Below, one piece after another: positions 42,647 through 50,365 of a stretch of 64,000 nt of DNA. Each line of letters begins with the position of its first letter. Position 1 is the first letter of the stretch. Source of the stretch: Micromonospora chokoriensis (GTDB lineage Bacteria; Actinomycetota; Actinomycetes; Mycobacteriales; Micromonosporaceae); contig NZ_JOAN01000005.1 of the NCBI RefSeq assembly GCF_000718555.1, forward strand, positions 186,001-250,000. The letters run 5' to 3'. The position numbers and the translations under genes were made by a program. The notes beneath the pieces were generated by a model. That model had not been told where the DNA came from. It made no database searches and worked only from the letters and a program-made list of their open reading frames with translations.

Positions 42647-44172
42647 GGCTGCCTGTTCAGGGTGTCGAGACGGGCGCTCCATGCTCCGTGGTTGTGCTCG
42701 CCCTGCTGGATGTAGGCGGTCAGTTGGCGCGGGTCGTAGCCGACACGCAGTAGGGGTTCGAGCAACCGCTCCGGCAGGTGCCGGGGTACGGCTCTTCCGT
42801 CAGAGCCTGGACCGAAGATCTGGGTGGTGACGAGCTGGTCACCGCTCATTCCGCCCACCTCGAGAACTTCTGAGACGTAGCGGTGTTTCCGACCACCGAG
42901 CTTGGTCTCGTCCTCGACGTTGACATACACGATGAGGTCGATGGCCCCACCGGCCATCCGCCGTGCCAGTTCGGCGGTCATCTCGGGTCCGTGCTGTAGC
43001 GCCAGTTCAATGACACGGTCCATGACGGCTCGGGGGTGCCGGGCGTGGATGGTGCAGAGCGAGCCCTTGCTGGTAGCCATGGCCTGCAGCATCGGCACGA
43101 TCTCCCGGGATCGGACCTCGCCGACGATGATTCGCTGCACGGACATCCGGAGGGTCAGCGGGATCATGTCCATGATCGTGACTTCGCCTGCAGGTCGACC
43201 GTCGGCGCCGCGTGAGCCGTGGCCCTCGCGCGACTCGAGACTCATCGCCCATCGGTGTCGTCCGGTGGTGTGCAGACCGAGCTCGCGGGACTCCTCAAGG
43301 GTGACGAACTGCTCCCGGTCCGGGATCTCGCGGGCCAGACCACGTAGCAGGGTAGTTTTGCCAGCATCGGCCAGTCCGGCGACCATGACGTTGAGACCGG
43401 CGGCCATGGTCGCCTTGAGGAACTGGCAGATCAGGTCGTCCATGGCGCCGTACTTGTCGCGGAGGTCCTCCAGGCTGACGTCCATCAGGGTGTGCCGACG
43501 GATGGCCGCGTAGGGACGCACCGACACCTGCATGAGTACGGTGAGGCGACTGCCGTCGGGCAGCTGCATGTCCAGCCACGGCTTGGTCGACGACAGTGAG
43601 CGCTCGGTCGCTCCGGCGCGCATCGCCAGGACCTGGAACATGTCGATGAGTTCCTTGTCGGTCTCGGCGACCGGCTCGCCTACCGTGATCCGACCGTCGG
43701 TGTGCTCGATCCGCACGTTGTCGCAGCCGAGGATGTGGATGTTGACGATGTCCGGACGATCGAGCAGCTGCTGAAGACGGCCGAGGCCGAACATGTCGGC
43801 CGCGACCGCATCAAGCAGGGCGTCTTCTTCCGCCTGCGCGATCGGTTGCCCGGCCTGGTGCAATGCGTCGACGTGCTCGCGTACCAGCCGAGCGGCGATG
43901 CGCTCCGCTTCGGCGTGCCGGTGGGCGGTGGAGACGTTCGGTGTCTCCCTGAGTGCCACGGTCAGTTCCGCGCTGACCCGGGCGCGCAGCAGTCGTACTG
44001 CCGCGTAGTCGATGCTCGTAGGCGCAGATTGGTGTGCGGCAACGGCGGGCGATTCGGGTGCCTGCCTGAAGGCGGCCGGGGTGCCGTTCGTGGGCCAGCG
44101 GTGGCCGTTCGTGGCTGCGCGGTCAACGGCTGACGGCCAGGTCGGGCCACTGGGTTGGCGCTCCTCAGGCAC
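42643..44172 (-). CDS. tadA: TadA/CpaF secretion ATPase
   Basis: Hexameric motor ATPase of 509 aa. Walker A is GLADAGKTTLL near residue 266-276, the Asp box contains LEESRELGL, Walker B is RIIVGEVRSREIVPML and the His box GSLCTIHARHP. The N-terminal ~90 aa are a variable linker. GTG 44172 has GGGGGAG five bases upstream and overlaps the previous gene by eight bases; a longer in-frame stretch upstream lies inside that gene and is not used. Confidence 0.9.
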   Translation of the reverse strand: MPEERQPSGPTWPSAVDRAATNGHRWPTNGTPAAFRQAPESPAVAAHQSAPTSIDYAAVRLLRARVSAELTVALRETPNVSTAHRHAEAERIAARLVREHVDALHQAGQPIAQAEEDALLDAVAADMFGLGRLQQLLDRPDIVNIHILGCDNVRIEHTDGRITVGEPVAETDKELIDMFQVLAMRAGATERSLSSTKPWLDMQLPDGSRLTVLMQVSVRPYAAIRRHTLMDVSLEDLRDKYGAMDDLICQFLKATMAAGLNVMVAGLADAGKTTLLRGLAREIPDREQFVTLEESRELGLHTTGRHRWAMSLESREGHGSRGADGRPAGEVTIMDMIPLTLRMSVQRIIVGEVRSREIVPMLQAMATSKGSLCTIHARHPRAVMDRVIELALQHGPEMTAELARRMAGGAIDLIVYVNVEDETKLGGRKHRYVSEVLEVGGMSGDQLVTTQIFGPGSDGRAVPRHLPERLLEPLLRVGYDPRQLTAYIQQGEHNHGAWSARLDTLNRQP

Positions 44173-44971
44173 GGCTACTCCCCCTCGTTGACGTGGGCAC
44201 CAGGTGAGCGCGCCGTCGCGCGATCGCATCGCGTACTGCCGGCTCCGCACTGGCGGCGGCCCGGAGCAATCGCTCGCTGCCCCGCAGTCGACCGCCGCCG
44301 TCGCTCAACACCTCGGCGGTACGCCTGTCGTCGGGGAGCTCAATCGCGGTGGGCAGCTGCAGACGCTGTTCGATGTCCCGTCGGCTGTAGGGGCCATCGC
44401 CAATCAGGGCCAGGGCGAGCGCTCCGGTCCCTTGGCCGTACTGGGTCAATTCCCGCCGGAGCATCTCCGCCGCGCCTGCGGCCGGCGCGATGGTTCGCAG
44501 GTTCGTCACGCGTACCACGAGGAGCAGCAGGTCGGCGCGGAACAGCAGCGGCCACGGCGGTGCACTAGTGGCGAGTCGGCCGCAGTCAGCGATGACGTCG
44601 TAGCCGGGCTCACGGTGCTCCAACTGACCGAAGAACGTGGTCAGTGGCTCCCAGGTCGGTCGGATGGTGCCCGCCTGAACCGTGTCGTTGATGCCCGGCA
44701 GGACGAGACGCTGACCCGGATCCTTGGCGTCGAGATCGACGAGCTGGTGGGGGAAGGTATCGGCGAGCTGGTCGCGGAGGGCCGCTGCGGCCAGCTGCAA
44801 GAGACCGATGGGTGGGATCTCGAGTCTGGACAGGTAGCCGCTCAGGACGCTGCCGCCAGCCGGATCGCACTCGGCCAACACGGTGCGTCCATGCCAGGAC
44901 AGGGCGCACGCCAATGCGCTGGTGGTGACGCCGGGCGAGCCCTTCGCTGAAACCATCGCGATGATGGCCAC
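44165..44971 (-). CDS. CpaE/TadZ-like ParA-family protein
   Basis: Protein of 268 aa with a deviant Walker A, KGSPGVTTSALACAL (residues 10-24), as in MinD/CpaE proteins that place Tad machines in the cell. The Lys-Thr of a normal P-loop is replaced by Val-Thr, though Lys10 is kept as the signature Lys. GTG 44971 has GGAG upstream. It lies between CpaB and TadA as in other actinomycete Tad loci. Confidence 0.75.
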   Translation of the reverse strand: MAIIAMVSAKGSPGVTTSALACALSWHGRTVLAECDPAGGSVLSGYLSRLEIPPIGLLQLAAAALRDQLADTFPHQLVDLDAKDPGQRLVLPGINDTVQAGTIRPTWEPLTTFFGQLEHREPGYDVIADCGRLATSAPPWPLLFRADLLLLVVRVTNLRTIAPAAGAAEMLRRELTQYGQGTGALALALIGDGPYSRRDIEQRLQLPTAIELPDDRRTAEVLSDGGGRLRGSERLLRAAASAEPAVRDAIARRRAHLVPTSTRGSSRA

Positions 44972-44972
44972 A

Positions 44973-45653
44973 TCAGCTCCCCGTGGTCAGTGCGACGACG
45001 ATACGGCCGGCGGCCGCACGGGAAGCGATAAGTGGTCCATCTCGATCGGGGACAGCGACGTTGAGGAGCGTGGTTCCTTCCTTGACCCCGGCACGCACGT
45101 CCACCACGGTGGCCTCGATGCTGATCGGCGCAGCCGTCGTCTGCTGCTGGTTTGAGACCGGACCGTCGTCCGTGGTGACGACGAGCAGCACCCGAGCGCC
45201 GGGCTTGACCCTCTCGGCGGGCATGCGCTCCTGGGGCAGGCTGAGTCCCACCAACTGCTCACCCTGACCTGGTACGGCCGTCTCGGTGAGCTGTGCCCTG
45301 GTCAGCAGGGTGCCGGGTACCAGCCCAACCGCCGCGAACTTGCCGATGACCTCGTCAGCGGCACCGGCCCTGATCGGCTTGAGGGCCGGGTCGACGGTGA
45401 TGCGTACCGTGCTGAGATCCGACCGATCGATGGTTGAGCCAACCTCGACCGTGCTGCTCACCGCCAGGTACTCGGCGGTGGTGCCGACCTTGCGCAGAAC
45501 GGCAGCGGCGATCAGCCCACCGGCAGCGACAAGCGCTACGGCCAACCAGACGAGTGCCGGCCGCCAGCGGCGTTGCGGTGCGACGCGGGGAACGGCGTAG
45601 GGAGCAGCAACCGGCGAGGCAGTGCGGGCGGCTTTCATCGGTGCGCTGGTCAT
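44973..45653 (-). CDS. CpaB/RcpC-like SAF-domain protein
   Basis: Protein of 226 aa from ATG 45653 (overlaps the previous stop, ATGA). One membrane segment near 31-52 (LVWLAVALVAAGGLIAAAVL) is followed by a SAF domain: VEVGSTIDRSDLSTVRI, VGLVPGTLLTRAQL, and RVKPGARVLLVVTTDD. SAF proteins of Tad loci hold periplasmic or cell-wall parts of the machine. Confidence 0.8.
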   Translation of the reverse strand: MTSAPMKAARTASPVAAPYAVPRVAPQRRWRPALVWLAVALVAAGGLIAAAVLRKVGTTAEYLAVSSTVEVGSTIDRSDLSTVRITVDPALKPIRAGAADEVIGKFAAVGLVPGTLLTRAQLTETAVPGQGEQLVGLSLPQERMPAERVKPGARVLLVVTTDDGPVSNQQQTTAAPISIEATVVDVRAGVKEGTTLLNVAVPDRDGPLIASRAAAGRIVVALTTGS

Positions 45654-46534
45654 GACGTGATCACCTGCAGTTCGTCGATGTCGATCGTGGTGGTGGAGGA
45701 CAGATCGACGGTCTGGGAGCCGGTGGTACCGCCCGCACCGCTCCACGTGACCAGCCACGATGTGGTGGCCGTGACGGTGTATCGGCCTCCGGCCTGAGTG
45801 CTGCTCGGCTGGGAGTAGCCGTGATATCCACAGTCCGGCGACTTCTTGTTGCCGTATGAGGGCCGATAGGGGGTGCCCGGCGTGGTGCAGATGACCGAGT
45901 TGCCGTCGCCCATGCTCCAGACGATCTTCTGTGCCCTGGCGGTGGCGGTGACCGACCGTCCCGGCACTGCCGCTGTCCGCGTGATTGGGCCCCAGGTGCT
46001 GGGACTCACCGTGTTCCAGAGCCAGATGGGCAGTCCGACCAGGCCGGCACCGTTGGTCTGCGGGGCGATTCCAATGTTCGGACCGTCGAGGTTCATCTGA
46101 GCGATGGCTCGTTGAGCGAGCTCCTGGTACGAAGGCAGAATTCCAGCGGGCGGATCCGCCGACCAGGTCGCCGGCGTCTGCGAGGCGACGCCCCCAAAGA
46201 CGCCGCACGTACGGATGCTCCAGTAGCCGTCCGTCCGGCCGCCCGGCGGTGGAGGGACTCGGCTGACGTAGCACGACCCGTCCCACACCCCGAGTCCATC
46301 GACCACGCACGGCACGGTCTGGCCCTCGTAGGTGCAGCCTTGGCCGGCGCCACCACCGCCATCGTTGTCCCCGCCGCCGTTTCCGCCGCCCCCGGTGCCG
46401 GGGTTCTCGACGACCCAGTAGCAGTTGCCCAACGCATCGCAGTGCTCGTAGTCGGCGTACGCCACGCGCGGTGCCATGAGACTGCCGCCGCCGATCGCCA
46501 GGATCGCAGCCACAAGTGCTCTGCGGATCAACAT
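45650..46534 (-). CDS. Secreted protein of the Tad locus
   Basis: Protein of 294 aa from ATG 46534 with GGGAGAGG upstream. Signal peptide MLIRRALVAAILAIGG up to about AYA (residue 27), then a Gly/Asn-rich stretch, Cys-rich segment (CTYEGQTVPC, SCYVSR, RTCGVFGG) and a C-terminal beta-rich part resembling a PKD-like fold (VTATTSWLVTWSGAGGTTGS). No membrane anchor at the C-terminus. Perhaps a surface component or tip of the pilus; inferred from position. Confidence 0.65.
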   Translation of the reverse strand: MLIRRALVAAILAIGGGSLMAPRVAYADYEHCDALGNCYWVVENPGTGGGGNGGGDNDGGGGAGQGCTYEGQTVPCVVDGLGVWDGSCYVSRVPPPPGGRTDGYWSIRTCGVFGGVASQTPATWSADPPAGILPSYQELAQRAIAQMNLDGPNIGIAPQTNGAGLVGLPIWLWNTVSPSTWGPITRTAAVPGRSVTATARAQKIVWSMGDGNSVICTTPGTPYRPSYGNKKSPDCGYHGYSQPSSTQAGGRYTVTATTSWLVTWSGAGGTTGSQTVDLSSTTTIDIDELQVITS

Positions 46535-47079
46535 GGCCTCTCCCTCTGGGCGCTGACCTCTCGGATACGCCACTGGCCGTCGTCGAACAGCTCCGCCTTC
46601 GCGATCACCACGTACCTCGTCGCCTGACCCGTAGTACGCACGGATTTGCCAGTCTTCTTGGAGACCACATCCCACTTGCCGGTGTCAAAGCAGTCCTCGA
46701 CCTCGGCGGTGAAGGGCCGCTGAGCAGCGTCGACCTTGTTCAATGTCGGGGCGGAGATCGGCTGCCCTCTGGTGACAAGTCCCTGCTGAAACTTGATCAG
46801 CAGGTCTTGGCGCACTGTCAGCAACGCGGGGTCTGCTACGAACTTGTCGAGCTTGGCGTTGTAGTCGCCCTTGTTAGAGGCGGCCACGTAGGTCCGCACG
46901 TAGTTCTGGTAGGCCGCCAACGCGCCCACTCCAGCTTCGGCATTCTCGCCGTTCGCTCCTGAGGATGTTTGCGCCGAGGACGGCGTCGACGTGGGGCTGG
47001 GCCGGACCGGATCTTCGCCCTCCCCGCAGCCGGTCAATCCGACGATGAGGGCCGCCGTGACCGCGATATGGCGACTCAC
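46528..47079 (-). CDS. Lipoprotein at the head of the Tad operon
   Basis: Protein of 183 aa from GTG 47079 with GAGGGG five bases before it; the frame continues upstream, but this start gives a proper lipoprotein signal ending in VGLTGC (lipobox). A Ser/Thr-rich linker leads to a ~120 aa domain of NTF2-like layout (ALAAYQNYVRTYVAASNKGD ... VVIAKAELFDDGQWRIREVS). First gene of the operon; divergent from the XRE gene. Confidence 0.7.
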   Translation of the reverse strand: MSRHIAVTAALIVGLTGCGEGEDPVRPSPTSTPSSAQTSSGANGENAEAGVGALAAYQNYVRTYVAASNKGDYNAKLDKFVADPALLTVRQDLLIKFQQGLVTRGQPISAPTLNKVDAAQRPFTAEVEDCFDTGKWDVVSKKTGKSVRTTGQATRYVVIAKAELFDDGQWRIREVSAQRERPC

Positions 47080-47536
47080 TTCTACCCCTCGGGCACTGCT
47101 AGCGATTGCGATCAAGGTGATGCCTCCTCCGACTAATGTGGCGAGTACAGCCGTTCGCCACTGTCGCTGCACCGCTAGTAGATAGCGGTTCCCCGCCGGA
47201 AGCGTCCCAGCGTTTCCCTCGGATCAGTGACGGCCGGCAGAGGTGCTCACCTCCGCAAACGACCCAACGCACCAGCCGATGCCGCAGGAGGGATCCCCCC
47301 CGTTGTGCTCCTTCCGGAGCTGATTCCTTCCACTGCCGCCTCCCCCCGGTTCGGGTGGTCGGACCTCAATCCCGTCCGCCACGCAACAGGTGTTGAGCGG
47401 ATCGCGTTCCCACTCAACGCACGTTGCTCCAAACAGGAGCGAGGATACGCTCACGTTCCGTACGCGTGTCAACACCTGTTTCGTAGGCCCATTCACATGC
47501 GACACTGTTGTTTAGGTCGCTGGAGGGTGAAGAATC
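47080..47536. promoter_or_regulatory. Divergent control region between the Tad operon and the XRE gene
   Basis: 457 bases without a gene. It holds two inverted copies of an 11-base sequence: CAACAGGTGTTG (47384-47395) and CAACACCTGTT (47470-47480). A short stem GCTCC/GGAGC (near 47425-47440) lies between them. The copies are good candidate operators for the XRE regulator encoded at 47537, which would then also control the Tad operon. Confidence 0.5.
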
Positions 47537-48064
47537 ATGGCTGATGATCGGCACGCAGAGCAGGAGCTGCCGCCCCTCGACACGCTTGCAGCAAGGCTGG
47601 AGCATCTGTTCGACAAGATCCGCCCCACCCCCGACGAGCTCGGTGAATCCGACGAGCCAGGGCGCAAATACACCAACAAGGAGATCGCAGACAAGATCAA
47701 CGAAGCAGCGGCCGACACGGGCGTGACGATCAGCGCCGCCTACATCGGAGAGTTGCGCCGCGGTGTGGCCAGCGATCCCCGCACCTCCCACGTCCGCGCC
47801 CTGGCTGCCGCCTTCGGAGTGAACTCGGGCTACTTCGTCGACGACGCGGCAGCACGACGAATAGCGGACCAGCTCACGCTGCTCGACGAGCTGCGCCGGA
47901 TGGATGTCAAGCAGGTGGCGCTGCGCCAGGTGCTCGCCGACAACGGGCTCTCCGCAACAGACACGCAGCTCATCGAGCAGATGGTGGCCCGATTGCGAGC
48001 CGTCGCGGAGGACGCCGGCGCTGGCGCTGTCGCGACCAGCCCTGCACCTGAAGATCGCAGGTAG
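47537..48064 (+). CDS. XRE-family regulator, EspR-like
   Basis: Protein of 175 aa with an extended HTH at ~45-100 (KYTNKEIADKINEAAADTGV ... AAYIGELRRGVASDPRTSHV, ALAAAFGVNSGYF), followed by a helical tail for dimer formation. GGAGG lies ten bases before ATG 47537. It heads a trio with an ImmA/IrrE peptidase and an MAB_1171c protein, an arrangement common in actinomycetes. Confidence 0.8.
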   Translation: MADDRHAEQELPPLDTLAARLEHLFDKIRPTPDELGESDEPGRKYTNKEIADKINEAAADTGVTISAAYIGELRRGVASDPRTSHVRALAAAFGVNSGYFVDDAAARRIADQLTLLDELRRMDVKQVALRQVLADNGLSATDTQLIEQMVARLRAVAEDAGAGAVATSPAPEDRR

Positions 48065-48066
48065 TC

Positions 48067-48639
48067 GTGCAGATCCTGCGATGGCAGTACACCGACGAGC
48101 GGGGGAACGCTGACGTGAAGTTGTACCGACTACGCAAGCGCTGCGAGCGGATCGTTGCCGAGCTTGAGGTGCCGGAGCCCTTCGACATCCGGAAGCTGTG
48201 CGACGCCCTCGGCAAGCGGCGCGGTCGGCCCATCCACCTGGTGCCGATCAAGCTGCCGGCACACACCGTCTGCGGGATGTGCGTGCCGACCGGCGACTTC
48301 GACGCCATCTTCTTCGAGCAGGACACCTCACCGCTGCACCAGATGCTGATCATCGGCCACGAATTGGGCCACCTGCTCGCCGGCCACCAGGCGACCGAAG
48401 TCCTCGACGCGGACGCCTCCCGGCTGCTGCTACCGGATCTCGACCCGCAGCTTGTCCAGCGCAGTCTCGGTCGCAGCAACTACGCCGCAGCCGAAGAACG
48501 CGAAGCCGAAATGATCGGCTCGCTACTGCTCCGGAAGCTCCGTGGAGGGCACAGCGACGCGGACGAAGAACCGCTGGAAGGTCAGGACGCGGAGCTGTAT
48601 GACCGGCTGCGGCGCTCGCTCGAACACCCTCACTGGTAG
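48067..48639 (+). CDS. ImmA/IrrE-family metallopeptidase
   Basis: Protein of 190 aa, zinc peptidase with the HELGH motif near residues 98-102 (LIIGHELGHLLAGH) and a downstream acidic ligand region (EEREAEMIGSLLLRK). Such proteases cleave or release a partner XRE repressor in response to a signal. GTG 48067 starts two bases after the XRE stop; GTG 48115 is an alternative. Expected to act on the protein encoded just upstream. Confidence 0.85.
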   Translation: MQILRWQYTDERGNADVKLYRLRKRCERIVAELEVPEPFDIRKLCDALGKRRGRPIHLVPIKLPAHTVCGMCVPTGDFDAIFFEQDTSPLHQMLIIGHELGHLLAGHQATEVLDADASRLLLPDLDPQLVQRSLGRSNYAAAEEREAEMIGSLLLRKLRGGHSDADEEPLEGQDAELYDRLRRSLEHPHW

Positions 48640-48647
48640 CGGCGACG

Positions 48648-49859
48648 ATGGACACAGCCCTCTACGCCTTCTGCGCGATCGCAGGTTGGATCGCGCTCGG
48701 ATACGTGGTGCGACTCCAGCGCCAGCACCCCAGCCACGCCCGCCGGGCCATCTGCATCGGTCTCGGAGCGTTCGCCGCCGGGATCACGGTCGCCATCCCA
48801 CCCATCGCGACCGCGATCGACCAGGCGTCGGGGCTACCCAACCTGGCAAAGGTCCTAGCCCACGCCGGTGCCCTGACCATCTACGCAAACGCCGAAATCA
48901 TGCTCCTCCACTTCGCGCTCCCGCCGGCGGCAGCCACCGCCCGGGCCCGCAAGTGGATCTGGGTCACCGCGTGCGCGTTCCTCGTCATGGTCGGCCTGTT
49001 CGCCTACACCCTCACCTACGACGACCCGGTGCTCCTGACGGTCGAGTACGCCACCGACCCCGTCGTCGTCGCCTACCTGCTGATCTTCCTGCTGCTCGGC
49101 CTCTTCGCCTACTGCATCGACATCACCCGGCTGTGCTGGAGCTACGCGAAAATCTGCGGGCGACCCTGGCTGCGCCGTGGCCTGCGCATCACCGCAGTCG
49201 GCGCCGCCTTCGCGCTGCTCTACAGCACCAACAAGATCGGGTATCTCGTCGCCTACTGGGCCGGCTACCAACCCGCCGGCGAGCGACAGATCGCGGCGGT
49301 CCTGGTGACCATCGCCGCTCTACTGATGACCATCGGCCTCACCATGCCGGCATGGGGCCCCACCCTCAAGATCAGCCGACGATGGGAGGACTACCACTCC
49401 TATCGACACCTCGAACCACTCTGGTGGGACCTCGTCGCAGCCTTCCCCGAACTCGAACTCGACCCCACCCTGCGCCGACCACTGACGGCCGCCCGCGACA
49501 CCGACTACGCGCTGACCCGCCGAGTGGCCGAGATCCGCGACGGCCGCCTGGCTCTTCGCCCCTACATGGATGCCAGTGTGACGGCGCTAGCCAAGCAGTT
49601 CGCCGAGCAGGGTGGACTAACCGCCGAGGATCGACAAGCAGTTGTCGAGGCTGCACAACTGACCTGCGCGCTGCGGCGACATAGCGCCGGCCTGGTGGCC
49701 CTGGACCCGCAACCCGCCGATGAGCTGCATCGCCCTGAGGGCGGCTACGCAGGTGAGGTCGCGTGGCTGACGCTCGTCACCGACGCCTACGCCGGTTCAC
49801 CGGTGGTGGCTGAGACAGCCGCCGCGACTCGAGCGCTCACCGCTGAGGGTGCTCCGTAG
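48648..49859 (+). CDS. MAB_1171c-family membrane protein
   Basis: Protein of 403 aa with seven or so hydrophobic segments between residues 5 and 235 and a ~160 aa cytoplasmic C-terminal domain containing YRHLEPLWWDLVAAFPELEL and GRLALRPYMD, features of MAB_1171c-type putative transporters or sensors. It follows the ImmA gene by eight bases. Probably the membrane sensor of the trio. Confidence 0.8.
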   Translation: MDTALYAFCAIAGWIALGYVVRLQRQHPSHARRAICIGLGAFAAGITVAIPPIATAIDQASGLPNLAKVLAHAGALTIYANAEIMLLHFALPPAAATARARKWIWVTACAFLVMVGLFAYTLTYDDPVLLTVEYATDPVVVAYLLIFLLLGLFAYCIDITRLCWSYAKICGRPWLRRGLRITAVGAAFALLYSTNKIGYLVAYWAGYQPAGERQIAAVLVTIAALLMTIGLTMPAWGPTLKISRRWEDYHSYRHLEPLWWDLVAAFPELELDPTLRRPLTAARDTDYALTRRVAEIRDGRLALRPYMDASVTALAKQFAEQGGLTAEDRQAVVEAAQLTCALRRHSAGLVALDPQPADELHRPEGGYAGEVAWLTLVTDAYAGSPVVAETAAATRALTAEGAP

Positions 49860-49904
49860 CACGCGCCACGAGGATGCGCAGCGATAAGAGGCGGCCACCG
49901 AACG

Positions 49905-50207
49905 ATGCGGCGCTACGAGTTTCCGTGGGACCTGAAGCTCGAGCTCAACCTCGCCTTCAACCGATCCTTCTCCATCCCCGCCACCGCCCGGGTGCACACC
50001 GCCACGGGCGAGCTGACCGAACGCACCTAGAAGCGGATCGACGACACCGGCCTGCTGATGAACGAGATGGTGGTCAACGGCTTCGAACAGTCTCCTGCCG
50101 TCGTCGCCTCAACCGCGCCGCGCGCGTCTCCCGCCGCGGGGCGACGCGTCAGGCGGTCGCGGTGGATGACTGGCCCGCAACCAGCGAGAATTGACATAAG
50201 GCGTTGA
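49905..50207 (+). pseudogene. Possible gene remnant with in-frame amber codon
   Basis: From ATG 49905 a frame gives MRRYEFPWDLKLELNLAFNR and continues to TAG at 50028. The same frame then goes on through DDTGLLMNEMVVNGFEQ to TGA 50205. Codon use is reasonable on both sides of the TAG. It may be a decayed gene left beside the inserted STAND gene, or chance. No family recognised. The rest of 49860-50365 shows nothing else. Confidence 0.3.
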
Positions 50208-50365
50208 GGCGTCAATACCTGGTGGCAGCCGAGGGGTACAGCAGCTCGTAGAGTGCGCTCGCGCCTGCGACCGCACCGATCGCAGCAGCAGAGGATGCCG
50301 CTACTTAGGGCACAACCGCTAGTCTTGCTCAACCACATCAGCAGTGCGAATGCAGGGGGTTGTTC

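Noticed and set aside
45654..46310. Upstream extension of the CpaB/SAF gene
   Set aside because: Lies within the secreted-protein gene in another frame; ATG 45653 overlaps that gene's stop as ATGA.
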